A stretch of DNA of 64,000 nt from JAXGRD01 sp040766105 (GCA_040766105.1 JAXGRD010000002.1:1-64000), one strand, 5' to 3'. Shown: positions 43,724 to 53,258, numbered from the stretch's first letter. Notes: a model not told the origin generated them from the letters alone. Numbers and translations: made by a program.

Positions 43724-46282
43724 ATGACGGAAAAAAAGAGGGGGCCCGGAAGGCCGCCCGGATCAAAGAATAAAAAAACGGTAGAGCCACCAAAGAGTGA
43801 GCATCGAATAAAGGATGAAATTGCTGCCATTATTATTTTGGCCTTAGGTGTGTTCATGGTTATTGCCGTGCAGACGAAATTTGCAGGTGCAGTAGGGGAA
43901 GGTGTGGGACTCTTTCTAAAGGGTCTGTTTGGCTTTGGTGCTTATTTCCTCCCTTACATTCTGATTCTATATGCCATACTCATGTTTACGAAAGTCACAT
44001 CTAAGTTTCGGGTGAAGACTGTTGTTTTGGTGTTCATCCTCTTCCTCATGATTGACTTGATCAATGCAGCCAGATATGTGGAGGGAATGCAGTACGGAAT
44101 TCTGGGAATCGGAGAAGTCTACAGTCAAGGCGGGGTACTGCTTAACGGCGGTGTCTTCGGCATGTATGCGGGCAGCGGGATTTATAAGTTGATTGGCATA
44201 CCCGGTCTCTATATTTTCTCCATTGTCATTGGGTTGATCTGTCTTTTGTTGCTTTTCAATACACCCATGAGCAAGTTCTTTGAACGTGCCAAGGTGCGAA
44301 AGGCGGCCAGAAGAGAGCGTAAGGAAGAAGCAAAGGCCGTGATTGCGGAGCAGGAAAAGGCACGAGCGGAAGAAGAGGCGGAACTGGCGAAGAAGCGAGA
44401 AGCCGTTCAGTCAGCCGGTCGACAGGTGGAAATGAACTACATGCCTCCTTCGGTAAAGGCCGAAGAGTTGGCCCAGATTAAGCCTGTGCCTTCAGACAGA
44501 ATTAAGCCCAGACTCAACACCAGAGAGTGGAAAAAACTGCCTGAAAACCAGAAGAAAATTCTGGATCTCATGCAGGATGAAAGTATATTTGAAGACCGAA
44601 ACAGCGGAAACGGTTACGGACTGGACGGAAGTGAACCTTCCAGCATCACCCAGCCGGAATTACCCCCGGAGATGGAGGTGGTTGAGCAGGAGCCGGAACC
44701 GGAGTTTGACGGTTTTATTAAGCGAACACCGGAAGAGACAGCTGCAGCCCATGTGGCCATAGGTGCCGCCAGCGTTGCGACGGCAAAGAGTGAAACGGAA
44801 AAGGAAGACACAGAAGTCACTGTTTCCCCCACAAAGAGAGGTAGGTATCGAAAACCACCTTTGGATCTTCTCAATGCACCGGAAAAAAGCTATGCGCAAT
44901 CCGGTAATAAGGAAAATCTATCAGAAAGGGCCACCCTGCTGGAGACGACCCTCCAAAGTTTTGGTGTGGATGCAAATGTAGTAAACGTAATATCCGGACC
45001 ATCTGTGACCAGATATGAAATAGAGCCGGCACGAGGGGTCAAGGTACAGAGCATTACCCGTCTGGCAGACGATATCGCTTTGAACATGCGAGCCAGGAGC
45101 ATTCGAATAGAAGCACCCATTCCCGGGAAGGCGGCAGTGGGAATAGAAATCGAAAACGAAAGCAGGCAGATGGTTACCCTAAGAGAAATCATCGGATCTT
45201 CGGCATTTCGGGATCACAAGTCTAAGTTGGCATTTACGGTGGGAAGAGACATTGGTGGAAATGCAGTGGTTGCCGACCTGGGGAAGATGCCCCACATGCT
45301 CATAGCCGGAGCGACCGGTTCTGGAAAATCCGTGTGCATCAACACGATCATTGCAAGCATCCTCTATAAGGCGAGGCCGGAGGAAGTGAAATTGGTCCTC
45401 ATCGACCCGAAGATGGTAGAGTTGGGGAACTACAACGGCATCCCGCATCTTCTCATACCTGTGGTAACAGACTCTACAAAGGCAGCTTCCGCACTTCAAT
45501 GGGCGGTGGCTGAGATGACCGACAGATATAAGAAGTTTGCCTCACAAGGCGTACGTGACATTGGTGCATACAACAGCCAGATGAAACGAGATGGGGAAAA
45601 AGAAGAGATTCTACCTCAAATCGTCATCATCATCGACGAGTTGGCTGATTTGATGATGGTGGCAAGTTCACAGGTGGAAGACGCGATTTGCAGGCTGGCG
45701 CAGTTGGCCAGAGCGGCGGGAATGCACCTGATATTGGCCACCCAAAGGCCTTCTGTGGATGTTATCACCGGATTGATTAAGGCCAATATCCCCAGCAGGA
45801 TTGCATTTATGGTATCTTCTCAGATTGACTCCCGGACCATCATTGATATGGCGGGAGCGGAGAAGTTGGTGGGCAACGGCGATATGCTGTTCAAACCCCA
45901 GGATTTGAATAAACCGAAGCGTATTCAGGGACCCTTTGTTTCCGACGGAGAGGTGGAACGAATTATTGCCTTTGTCAAGGAACAGGGAGAAGAACCGGAA
46001 TACAACGAGGCCGTCATTGAACGGATTGAAAAGGGCAACAGCTACGAAGGAAATGAGGAAGAAGACGAACTCCTTCCCGATGCCATAGAAACCGTTATTT
46101 CAGCGGGACAGGCATCGGTTTCTATGATACAGAGAAGATTCCGTGTGGGCTATAACAGGGCGGCCAGAATTATCGATATGATGGAAGCCAGGGGAATCAT
46201 CGGCCCGCAGGACGGATCTCGACCAAGGCAAATCCTCATTAGCGAAGATCGTTGGGAAGAAATAAAGGACGAGGAGTTTTAA
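43724..46282 (+). CDS. ftsK: FtsK/SpoIIIE family DNA translocase with an N-terminal AT-hook-like motif
   Basis: An 852-residue translocase. Residues 1-18 carry KKRGPGRPPGSKNKK, which looks like an AT-hook. Four transmembrane helices lie at ~30-180, followed by an acidic/charged linker to ~400 and the motor: Walker A GATGSGKS near 530, Walker B IIIDELADLMMV near 632, and a C-terminal winged-helix gamma domain (SVSMIQRRFRVGYNRAARIID) that reads KOPS/SRS sites. It moves chromosomal DNA through the division or sporulation septum. The ATG at 43724 is ten bases after AAAGGA; an in-frame TTG at 43718 is too close to it. Confidence 0.93.
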   Translation: MTEKKRGPGRPPGSKNKKTVEPPKSEHRIKDEIAAIIILALGVFMVIAVQTKFAGAVGEGVGLFLKGLFGFGAYFLPYILILYAILMFTKVTSKFRVKTVVLVFILFLMIDLINAARYVEGMQYGILGIGEVYSQGGVLLNGGVFGMYAGSGIYKLIGIPGLYIFSIVIGLICLLLLFNTPMSKFFERAKVRKAARRERKEEAKAVIAEQEKARAEEEAELAKKREAVQSAGRQVEMNYMPPSVKAEELAQIKPVPSDRIKPRLNTREWKKLPENQKKILDLMQDESIFEDRNSGNGYGLDGSEPSSITQPELPPEMEVVEQEPEPEFDGFIKRTPEETAAAHVAIGAASVATAKSETEKEDTEVTVSPTKRGRYRKPPLDLLNAPEKSYAQSGNKENLSERATLLETTLQSFGVDANVVNVISGPSVTRYEIEPARGVKVQSITRLADDIALNMRARSIRIEAPIPGKAAVGIEIENESRQMVTLREIIGSSAFRDHKSKLAFTVGRDIGGNAVVADLGKMPHMLIAGATGSGKSVCINTIIASILYKARPEEVKLVLIDPKMVELGNYNGIPHLLIPVVTDSTKAASALQWAVAEMTDRYKKFASQGVRDIGAYNSQMKRDGEKEEILPQIVIIIDELADLMMVASSQVEDAICRLAQLARAAGMHLILATQRPSVDVITGLIKANIPSRIAFMVSSQIDSRTIIDMAGAEKLVGNGDMLFKPQDLNKPKRIQGPFVSDGEVERIIAFVKEQGEEPEYNEAVIERIEKGNSYEGNEEEDELLPDAIETVISAGQASVSMIQRRFRVGYNRAARIIDMMEARGIIGPQDGSRPRQILISEDRWEEIKDEEF

Positions 46283-47583
46283 TGAAAATATATATCGAGA
46301 CCCTTGGCTGTCCAAAGAACTTCAACGATTCTCAGGTTGTAGGCGGTATTTTGGAAGAAAGCGGACACCGGGTGGTGAGCCACATTGATGAAGCTGATGC
46401 CATTATGGTCAACACCTGCGGATTCATAAATGATGCGAAAAAAGAGTCCATACAATGCATCTTTGACATGGCGGATTACGGCAAGACCCTCATCGTCAGC
46501 GGTTGCCTTTCGCAGCGCTATGGGGAAGAGTTGTATGAGGAGATGCCGGAAGTGGATATTTTCTTGGGCGTCAACGATTACGATCGACTGCCGGAGATAC
46601 TGTCCAACCATGAAAAGGGAAACAGAGAAAAGCATCTCAGCCTCTATGAAAAAGAGCTAAACGTATCTTCTCGGAAATTGGAGAAAGAGCATTATTCCAC
46701 TACCATCAAAATATCCGAGGGTTGTGATAATTACTGCGCCTACTGCGTCATACCATCTATTCGGGGGCCTTACAGAAGCAGACCCAAGGAAGAAATCTTG
46801 GCAGAAGCCGAGGCTCTGGCACAGGCGGGAACCAAGGAAATCATCCTTATCGCCCAGGACTCAACTGCTTACGGGATAGATATCTACGGCGACTATGTCC
46901 TTCATGAATTGGTGAGGGAGCTTTGCAAGGTGGAAGGGATTCAATGGATCCGCCTCATGTACTGCTACGAGGAACGATTGACGGACGAGCTGATTCATGT
47001 TATGGCGACGGAAGAAAAGGTCTGTCACTACTTGGATATGCCCCTTCAACATGCTTCCGACAAGATTCTTCGCTCCATGAACCGAAGATCCAACAAGGCA
47101 AAAATCCTTGATTCCATTGGAAAGTTGCGAAAAGCAATGCCGGATATTCACATTCGAACGACCCTTATTACCGGCTTTCCCGGAGAAGGGGAAGAGGAGT
47201 TTGAGGAGCTGCTGGATTTCGTAGAGGAAGTAAAGTTTGAGCGCTTGGGGGTATTCACCTACTCTCCGGAAGAGGGGACGCCTGCTGCGGAAATGGATGA
47301 GCAGGTGGAGGAAGACATCAAGGAAGAGCGAAAAGATGCCATTATGCGAAGGCAGATGGACATTTCCCTGGAGAAGAACCGTGAGAAAATTGGTACGACA
47401 TTGGAAGTCTTGGTGGAAGAAAAAGATTTCGATGGTAGCTACCTGGGGCGAAGCAGATATGACGCACCGGAAATCGACAATCAGGTTCTCTTCACCAGCG
47501 AGCGAGAGCTGCATCCGGGAGATTTGGTCACGGTGAAACTCACTGATGCCTTCGATTACGATTTGTCAGGAGAAGAGATATGA
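46282..47583 (+). CDS. rimO: ribosomal protein S12 methylthiotransferase
   Basis: A 433-residue radical SAM methylthiotransferase. The N-terminal UPF0004 domain has IETLGCPKNFNDSQ, VNTCGFI and SGCLSQRY, whose cysteines bind the auxiliary cluster. The radical SAM motif is GCDNYCAYC near residue 150, and the TRAM domain is at the C-terminus. NFNDSQ follows the RimO rather than MiaB pattern (D in place of MiaB's usual residues). It methylthiolates Asp88 of S12. Start overlaps the ftsK stop (TAATG) and its stop overlaps pgsA (ATGA). Confidence 0.93.
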   Translation: MKIYIETLGCPKNFNDSQVVGGILEESGHRVVSHIDEADAIMVNTCGFINDAKKESIQCIFDMADYGKTLIVSGCLSQRYGEELYEEMPEVDIFLGVNDYDRLPEILSNHEKGNREKHLSLYEKELNVSSRKLEKEHYSTTIKISEGCDNYCAYCVIPSIRGPYRSRPKEEILAEAEALAQAGTKEIILIAQDSTAYGIDIYGDYVLHELVRELCKVEGIQWIRLMYCYEERLTDELIHVMATEEKVCHYLDMPLQHASDKILRSMNRRSNKAKILDSIGKLRKAMPDIHIRTTLITGFPGEGEEEFEELLDFVEEVKFERLGVFTYSPEEGTPAAEMDEQVEEDIKEERKDAIMRRQMDISLEKNREKIGTTLEVLVEEKDFDGSYLGRSRYDAPEIDNQVLFTSERELHPGDLVTVKLTDAFDYDLSGEEI

Positions 47584-48116
47584 ACTTACCCAACAAGCTA
47601 ACTATGGCGAGGGTTATCGCCGTTCCCATATTCATCGCCTTGTTTATGCTGGATTTCCGATATCCGGCAGCGATTGTATTTATCGTCGCATCGGCAACGG
47701 ATTTTTTAGACGGATATATCGCCAGGAAGCAAGGATTGGTGACCAACTTCGGAAAGATCATGGATCCCTTGGCGGACAAGGTGTTGGTAATCTCCGCGCT
47801 ATGCCTTCTGGTTGAGACAAAGGAAGTTGCGGCTTGGATGCTCATTGTCATTTTAGCCAGGGAGTTTACCGTGGCTGGACTGCGGACGGTGGCGGCAGCG
47901 GACGGACTGGTCATCGCGGCAGGGGTAACGGGCAAGATCAAGACGATTTTGCAGATGATTGCCGTGCCGTTGTTATTGCTTCTCAACTGGCCCTTCGTGT
48001 ACACCGGTATTCCCATGGATCAGATTTTCCTGTGGGCATCGGTAATTATGACAGTGGTCAGCGGTGTGGAGTATGTAGTGAAGAACAAGAGCGTCTTTAC
48101 GGCGCAGGGAATGTAG
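47580..48116 (+). CDS. pgsA: CDP-diacylglycerol-glycerol-3-phosphate 3-phosphatidyltransferase
   Basis: A 178-residue membrane enzyme with the CDP-alcohol phosphatidyltransferase signature spread across ASATDFLDGYIARKQG ... FGKIMDPLADK (DGxxAR-x8-G-x3-D-x3-D). It makes phosphatidylglycerol phosphate. The start overlaps the rimO stop, and cinA follows, the usual rimO-pgsA-cinA order in Bacillota. Confidence 0.95.
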   Translation: MNLPNKLTMARVIAVPIFIALFMLDFRYPAAIVFIVASATDFLDGYIARKQGLVTNFGKIMDPLADKVLVISALCLLVETKEVAAWMLIVILAREFTVAGLRTVAAADGLVIAAGVTGKIKTILQMIAVPLLLLLNWPFVYTGIPMDQIFLWASVIMTVVSGVEYVVKNKSVFTAQGM

Positions 48117-48127
48117 GGGTAGCATAG

Positions 48128-49360
48128 ATGAAAACAGCGATACTCAGTGTGGGGACAGAGCTCCTCATGGGGCAGACAGTCAACACCAATACGGTATATT
48201 TAAGCCAGCAACTGAATATGTTGGGGCATGATGTCCTCTATCACTATACAGCGGGGGACAATCCGCGACGCCTAAAGGAACTCATGGAGCTTGCCTTTCG
48301 GGACTGCGACTTGATTCTTACCACAGGAGGGTTGGGGCCCACGCAGGACGACCTGACAAAGGAAATCGCCTGTGAAGTGCTGAAAGACGAATTGGTCCTG
48401 CACCAGGAGTCCCTGGACAGCATTGAGGCTGTCTTTAAGCGGATGAATCGACCCATCACCTCAAATAACCTAAAACAAGCTTATATGCCCAGCAGGGCGG
48501 TCGTATTTGACAATGAACAGGGTACTGCCCCGGGCTTTGCCCTAGAAAAAGACGATAAATACATCATTTGTATGCCCGGACCTCCCCGAGAGATGAAGGC
48601 TATGTTCCAAAAGAAGGTTCGCCCCTTCCTGGAAGGGAAGAGCGACGGTTACTTAGTATTCCGCGATGTACGAACCTTCGGCATTGGAGAATCTCAGCTG
48701 GAGACCACTTTGCTGGAGCTGATTGACGGCCAGAAAGATCCAACTTTGGCAACCTACGCCAAGGAAGGAGAGTCCTATCTTCGCGTTGCCTCCAAGAGGA
48801 AGTCCAGGGAAGAAGCACAACTTGCAGTGGACGAAATGGTAGAAAAAGTTCGCCGATTGGTGGGAAAATATGTGTACAGTGTGGATGGTGATGATTTTCC
48901 CATGACGGTGGGAAAGCTTCTTTTGGAGAAAGGGCTCTCCATTTCCAGCGCAGAATCTTGCACCGGAGGTCTATTTGCCAGCTCCCTTATTGATGTTCCC
49001 GGTATCTCGGCGGTTTTCGATCGAGGTTTGGTCACCTACAGCGGTCGTGCCAAGGTAGATGAACTGGGGGTTTCCAAGGAGACTCTGAAGTCTTTCGGTG
49101 AGGTAAGTGAAGAGACGGCCATAGAGATGGCAGAAGGCTTACACAGAGTATCCGGTAGCGACGTCTGTATTGCAGTGACGGGTATCGCCGGGCCGGACGG
49201 TGGTTCGGAAGAAAAGCCTGTAGGCTTGGTATACATTGGTCTCCACTATAAAGGGGAGACTACCTGTAAGAAGATTCTCATGCGAAATGTGGGAAGAGCC
49301 TGGAATCGGAACTACGCCATGCTTGCCATGATGAATATGATTTATCAAAAACTGAAGTAA
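48128..49360 (+). CDS. cinA: CinA family protein (competence/damage-inducible; nicotinamide-nucleotide amidase)
   Basis: A 410-residue two-domain protein. The N-terminal MoaB/COG1058 domain has AILSVGTELLMGQTVNTN and TTGGLGPTQDDLTKE; the C-terminal amidase domain has SAESCTGGLFASSLIDVPG and AVTGIAGPDGGSEEKPVG. The amidase domain deamidates NMN in pyridine-nucleotide recycling; the N-terminal domain is a pyrophosphatase in characterised members. RBS AGGGGTAGC. A strong terminator follows. Confidence 0.93.
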   Translation: MKTAILSVGTELLMGQTVNTNTVYLSQQLNMLGHDVLYHYTAGDNPRRLKELMELAFRDCDLILTTGGLGPTQDDLTKEIACEVLKDELVLHQESLDSIEAVFKRMNRPITSNNLKQAYMPSRAVVFDNEQGTAPGFALEKDDKYIICMPGPPREMKAMFQKKVRPFLEGKSDGYLVFRDVRTFGIGESQLETTLLELIDGQKDPTLATYAKEGESYLRVASKRKSREEAQLAVDEMVEKVRRLVGKYVYSVDGDDFPMTVGKLLLEKGLSISSAESCTGGLFASSLIDVPGISAVFDRGLVTYSGRAKVDELGVSKETLKSFGEVSEETAIEMAEGLHRVSGSDVCIAVTGIAGPDGGSEEKPVGLVYIGLHYKGETTCKKILMRNVGRAWNRNYAMLAMMNMIYQKLK

Positions 49361-49373
49361 TGTGATTAGATGA

Positions 49374-49404
49374 AAAACAGCCACGCTTGACGCGTGGCTG
49401 TTTT
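49374..49404. terminator. bidirectional terminator after cinA
   Basis: AAAACAGCCACGC pairs with GCGTGGCTGTTTT around a 5-base loop; it also serves the convergent M29 peptidase gene. Confidence 0.9.
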
Positions 49405-49417
49405 ATGTAAACAATGC

Positions 49418-50527
49418 TTATTTCAAGTTTTCGGGGTTGAGACACTCCAGTTCCGGAAGGACGAAGATGCCGTCCTTTCGAATGAGAACATCATCGAACC
49501 AGATCTCGCCGCCGCCGTAATCTTCTCGTTGAATCATCACCAGATCCCAGTGCACGGCAGACTTGTTTCCGTTGAAGGCGTCTTCATAGGAAGAGCCGGG
49601 GGTCAGGTGGAAGCTTCCGCTAATCTTCTCATCAAAGAGGGTATCCTTCATGGGGTGAAGAATATAGGGATTGACTCCCAAGGCAAACTCACCGAAGTAC
49701 CTGGCGGATTCGTCCGTATCCAGGAGCTCGTTGAGGCGACAATCGTTGTTGCAGTTTGCCTTCATGATTCTTCCGTTTTCCACATGGAATACGATGTCTT
49801 CAAAGCTGCAACCCTGTTCTTCACAGGGGGTATTGTATGAGATGACACCGTTCATGGAGTCTCTCACCGGTGCGGTGTAAACCTCGCCGTCGGGGATGTT
49901 TCTCTCACCGCTACACTTGATGGCAGGAATGCCCTTGATGGAGAAGGTCAAATCTGTTCCCGGTCCTTTGATATGAACCTTATCCGTTCGATTCATCACA
50001 TCCACCAGTGCATCCATGGCCTTGTCCATCTTGGCGTAGTCAAGGGTACACACATCGAAATAGAAATCGGTGAAGCTTTCAAGACTGGTGCCGGCAAGTT
50101 GTGCCATGGCGTTGTTGGGATAGCGCAACACCACCCACTTGGTCTTGTTGACACGGTAGTCCAGCACGGGTCTGAGAACCTTTGTGTACATGTTCATCTT
50201 CTCGGAAGGAACATCTGCCAATTCCGAGCTGTTGTCGCTGCCGCGAACGGCGATATAGGCTTGCATGCCTTTCATTTGTGCCAGTTCATATTCATTTCTA
50301 AAGGCGATTTGCTCTTCTTCCGCACCTAAGAGAATTTCTCGCGTGATGGAAGAGTCCCTGATTTCCACATAGGGAAATCCGCCGGCATCGTAGACGTCCT
50401 TAATCAACTGCTTAATCAACGGTTTTGTATCGGAGCCTTCATAGCTAATGAGGACCTTTTCGCCTTTCTGCACATCACAGGAATAATCCACGAGTAATTT
50501 TGATAGTTTTTTGATTCTTGTATCCAT
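49418..50527 (-). CDS. M29 family metallo-aminopeptidase
   Basis: A 369-residue protein of the thermophilic aminopeptidase T/AmpS family (M29). The metal-binding block is visible as KCSGERNIPDGEVYTAP, then FGEFALGVNP, IHP-like ILHPMKDTLFDEKISGSFH and NKSAVHWDLVMI, which supply the Glu, His and Asp ligands. It removes N-terminal residues from peptides, in keeping with an amino-acid-using anaerobe. RBS AAGGAGACAAAT; its own promoter lies upstream. Confidence 0.9.
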   Translation of the reverse strand: MDTRIKKLSKLLVDYSCDVQKGEKVLISYEGSDTKPLIKQLIKDVYDAGGFPYVEIRDSSITREILLGAEEEQIAFRNEYELAQMKGMQAYIAVRGSDNSSELADVPSEKMNMYTKVLRPVLDYRVNKTKWVVLRYPNNAMAQLAGTSLESFTDFYFDVCTLDYAKMDKAMDALVDVMNRTDKVHIKGPGTDLTFSIKGIPAIKCSGERNIPDGEVYTAPVRDSMNGVISYNTPCEEQGCSFEDIVFHVENGRIMKANCNNDCRLNELLDTDESARYFGEFALGVNPYILHPMKDTLFDEKISGSFHLTPGSSYEDAFNGNKSAVHWDLVMIQREDYGGGEIWFDDVLIRKDGIFVLPELECLNPENLK

Positions 50528-50553
50528 ATTTGTCTCCTTTTCTCATACAAACA

Positions 50554-50581
50554 AGTATACCCCATTCTATTGATTTGTAAA
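50554..50581 (-). promoter_or_regulatory. predicted sigma-A promoter of the M29 peptidase gene
   Basis: On the minus strand TTTACA, 16-base spacer, TATACT, about 25 bases upstream of the start. Confidence 0.55.
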
Positions 50582-50604
50582 AGAATTAAAGGTAGAATGA
50601 TGCC

Positions 50605-51531
50605 ATGAAACACTTGTTTATTATTAACCCGGCAGCCGGTCAAGGGGAAGCGCGAAAGCTCTCGTCTGAGATTATTGCCCTAGGGGAGAAACTGGATTTA
50701 GATGTAGAAATATATGAAACGAAGGGTCTGGGTGACGGGGAAGAGAAGGCGCGTCAAGCTGCAGCTTCCTACGACAGTCTTCGCGTTTATTCCTGTGGCG
50801 GTGACGGAACGCTCAATGAGGTCATCAACGGGGTTTTCGGCTGTCCAAATGTTGAAGTTGCTTCTGTTCCCAAGGGGACGGGAAATGATTTTGTGAGGAA
50901 CTTTGAAGGGGATTTTGGGAATCTTGAGCTGCAGATGCTGGGGAAGGCTGTGGACTGTGACTTAATCAGCTATACGGGAGAGCGGGGGATTCGATATTGT
51001 GCAAACATGTTTAACGTGGGTTTTGACAGCAACGTCGTGGACTTGACTTCTAAACTGAAGAAAAAACCATTCATCGGCGGCTCCTTTGCCTATTTGTTGG
51101 GCGTCCTAATTATATTATCCAAGAAGAAGGGGGCCCACCTAATGATTGAATTGGAAGACGGCACGAAAATTACAGACCCCATCTTGCTCATTGCCATTGC
51201 CAACGGCAGTTACTGTGGTGGTGGCGTAAAGGGCGTACCTAGATCGGTAACAGATGATGGTCTTATGGATGTGAGCATTATACAAAATGTTTCCCGCATT
51301 ACGTTTATGCGCCTCTTCCCCAAATACTCCAAGGGAACTCACTTGGAGGATAAGAAGGGTCGAGAGATTGTACGATACAGTCAGTGTAGAAAAATCACCG
51401 TGACGCCCCATAAAGGAACCATGCGCATGGCGGTGGACGGGGAAATTATCGATGCGGGAAAAACGGAGTTTCAAATCGTTCCACGAGGTTTCCGTTTTGT
51501 TCTGCCTGCAGTAGAGGAGAAGATGGAATGA
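50605..51531 (+). CDS. diacylglycerol kinase family lipid kinase (DgkB/YegS type)
   Basis: A 308-residue lipid kinase. IINPAAGQGEARK opens the catalytic domain, VYSCGGDGTLNEVINGV is the nucleotide-binding GGDGT motif, and SVPKGTGNDFVRNF the GTGNDF motif; CxNGxxCGGG-like ANGSYCGGGVKGVP follows. It phosphorylates diacylglycerol or a related lipid at the membrane. Its stop overlaps the next gene (ATGGAATGA). Confidence 0.88.
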   Translation: MKHLFIINPAAGQGEARKLSSEIIALGEKLDLDVEIYETKGLGDGEEKARQAAASYDSLRVYSCGGDGTLNEVINGVFGCPNVEVASVPKGTGNDFVRNFEGDFGNLELQMLGKAVDCDLISYTGERGIRYCANMFNVGFDSNVVDLTSKLKKKPFIGGSFAYLLGVLIILSKKKGAHLMIELEDGTKITDPILLIAIANGSYCGGGVKGVPRSVTDDGLMDVSIIQNVSRITFMRLFPKYSKGTHLEDKKGREIVRYSQCRKITVTPHKGTMRMAVDGEIIDAGKTEFQIVPRGFRFVLPAVEEKME

Positions 51532-52055
51532 AAAAAGAAATCATTGAGATTCTAAAGGTCCGTTTTGAGGAGAACATGAGTCGCCATGAAGGCATAGACT
51601 GGTCCGATGTTCAGGCGCGGTTAGAGGCTGATGAGAAGAAGCTTTGGTCCCTCAGTGAGATGGAGCGTACCGGTGGTGAGCCTGATGTAGTGGGTAGGGA
51701 TGGCGAAGGATATCTGTTCATTGACTGCTCTGCGGAAAGTCCCATAGGGCGGCGAAGTCTTTGCTATGACCGCAAAGCGTTGGAATCTCGAAAGAAAAAC
51801 AAGCCTGAGAACGCAGCCATGGATATGGCGGAGGCCATGGGCATCGAGATCTTGACGGAAGCACAGTATAGGAAATTACAGGACTTAGGTCCTTTCGACA
51901 CAAAGACATCCAGTTGGATCAAGACCCCGGAAGACATCCGAAGTTTAGGAGGAGCGCTTTTTTGTGATTGCAGATATGATACCGTTTTTGTTTATCACAA
52001 TGGCGCGGACTCCTACTATTCAGCGAGAGGTTTCCGCGGATGGATTTTGGTGTAA
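51528..52055 (+). CDS. DUF4256 family protein
   Basis: A 175-residue soluble protein with the DUF4256 pattern: SLSEMERTGGEPDVVG, FIDCSAESPIGRRSLCYDRKALESRKKNKP and DTKTSSWIKTPEDIRSLGGALFCDCRYDTVFVYHNGADSYY. The family is widespread and uncharacterised. It overlaps the lipid kinase gene by four bases and is convergent, six bases apart, with the racemase gene. Confidence 0.8.
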   Translation: MKKEIIEILKVRFEENMSRHEGIDWSDVQARLEADEKKLWSLSEMERTGGEPDVVGRDGEGYLFIDCSAESPIGRRSLCYDRKALESRKKNKPENAAMDMAEAMGIEILTEAQYRKLQDLGPFDTKTSSWIKTPEDIRSLGGALFCDCRYDTVFVYHNGADSYYSARGFRGWILV

Positions 52056-52061
52056 AAGGAA

Positions 52062-52826
52062 TTAAATCGATATTGAAATCATAGGGGAGATGTCTACCTT
52101 GCCTTCTACGGTGACGGAAAGGATGGTGTCTCCTTTTTTTGTGACGGTAGAAGAGAGGGAACCCTCCGGTTGGTCAATGGTAAAGGTATGGGTACCCTCC
52201 GTTGCCAAGATGCTTGCCACCGCCGCTGTACCACTGGCGCAGCTCCCCTCAAAATATGTGGAATCCACATCTCTCACGTAGACAACCGGAATCATAGAAG
52301 TGTAGTCCGGATCACAGAACATCACACCCAATGCAGGTGGATTCATTTGGTCTATAATGCGGTCTTTGATGTCTTCAAAGAGCTGAGCGGATGCAGGCTG
52401 GTTGTTTAGCACCAAGTGGAGTATCCCACCGAAATCCACCAGTTTCCCATTGATATTTAGGTTTCTATCTTCCCAAGAAACATTCTTGATGGAAAGGGGA
52501 GGTGGCATTTCCGAAGCGGCATAACTGTTTGCCGGATCCACCTTGGTGGTGACCGGTGTTTCGATACCGCTGGTGGTGATAGAGAAACATTGTTCTTCGG
52601 GCCCCTTTGCAATCATGAGGGCGAAGGTCCTCGTGGCATTTCCACAGAACTCCAAGCCGGCCATTTCGAAAGAATCTTCTCCGGTGACAAAGGCAACTTG
52701 CTCCGCCTTGTAGGGGAGAGCCAGGAGTTTTTCTGCAACAGAAACATAATCGTCCCTGCTAATGGGTGTCATTACAAATATGGTGATGTTGCCACTGGGG
52801 TTGGCGACGATAATATCCAGCTTCAT
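52062..52826 (-). CDS. DapF-like PLP-independent amino-acid racemase/epimerase
   Basis: A 254-residue protein with the two-lobed DapF fold. The paired catalytic cysteines are C61 in LEFCGNATRTF and C196 in FEGSCASGTAAVA, placed as in diaminopimelate epimerase, but the surrounding residues (NATR; SCASGTA rather than ECGTGA) differ from true DapF. Relatives include histidine-specific racemases and CntK, so the substrate is open. RBS AGGAGAAG. Convergent with the DUF4256 gene. Confidence 0.75.
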   Translation of the reverse strand: MKLDIIVANPSGNITIFVMTPISRDDYVSVAEKLLALPYKAEQVAFVTGEDSFEMAGLEFCGNATRTFALMIAKGPEEQCFSITTSGIETPVTTKVDPANSYAASEMPPPLSIKNVSWEDRNLNINGKLVDFGGILHLVLNNQPASAQLFEDIKDRIIDQMNPPALGVMFCDPDYTSMIPVVYVRDVDSTYFEGSCASGTAAVASILATEGTHTFTIDQPEGSLSSTVTKKGDTILSVTVEGKVDISPMISISI

Positions 52827-52946
52827 GATTCTTCTCCTTTTGGGATATTATATGTTGCCGCAGGGGAAAGTGCAACGGAAAACTCCGGAAGTGTTTTCCT
52901 GCAAAAAATCTTCAAAACACTGAATTTTTGTGGAGAAAAGAAGATT

Positions 52947-53123
52947 ATGCCATCGCAGTTCTTATACAAAACAGTTGATTTGTATAGAAATGCTACTAGA
53001 GTGTGTGATTCATCTTTGGATAATCTTCTAATTGGTGAAGATGAGCAGGATAAAGAAGAATTTATCTTCTCGAAGGTCATCAAGTTGATGGATATGGAGA
53101 TTTTATTGTGGACGAGGATTTAG
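52947..53123 (+). CDS. small hypothetical protein or gene remnant
   Basis: A possible 58-residue product starting MPSQFLYKTVDLYRNATRVC, with GGAGAA 11 bases upstream. The composition, with DSSLDNLLIGEDEQDKEEF and regular charged/hydrophobic spacing, looks like real protein sequence. The same frame stays open further upstream but overlaps the racemase gene there. I do not recognise it. It could be a short expressed gene or the tail of a decayed one next to the tRNA gene. Confidence 0.35.
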   Translation: MPSQFLYKTVDLYRNATRVCDSSLDNLLIGEDEQDKEEFIFSKVIKLMDMEILLWTRI

Positions 53124-53169
53124 TAGTGGATAAGGCCGGCGAAATAGGCTATAATAGCATAGTTGATTG

Positions 53170-53258
53170 GGAAGCGTATCGAAGTGGTCATAACGAGCCG
53201 CACTCGAAATGCGGTTGTCCTCCGGGGCACGTGGGTTCGAATCCCACCGCTTCCGCCA
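53170..53258 (+). tRNA. tRNA-Ser (anticodon CGA)
   Basis: Acceptor stem GGAAGCG (53170-53176) pairs with CGCTTCC (53248-53254), then discriminator G and an encoded CCA. The anticodon arm is CCGCA-CTCGAAA-TGCGG with anticodon CGA, a long variable arm follows as in class II tRNAs, and GGTTCGAATCC forms the T arm. A TATAAT at 53150-53155 is a likely -10 box. It marks the left border of an accessory segment. Confidence 0.95.
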
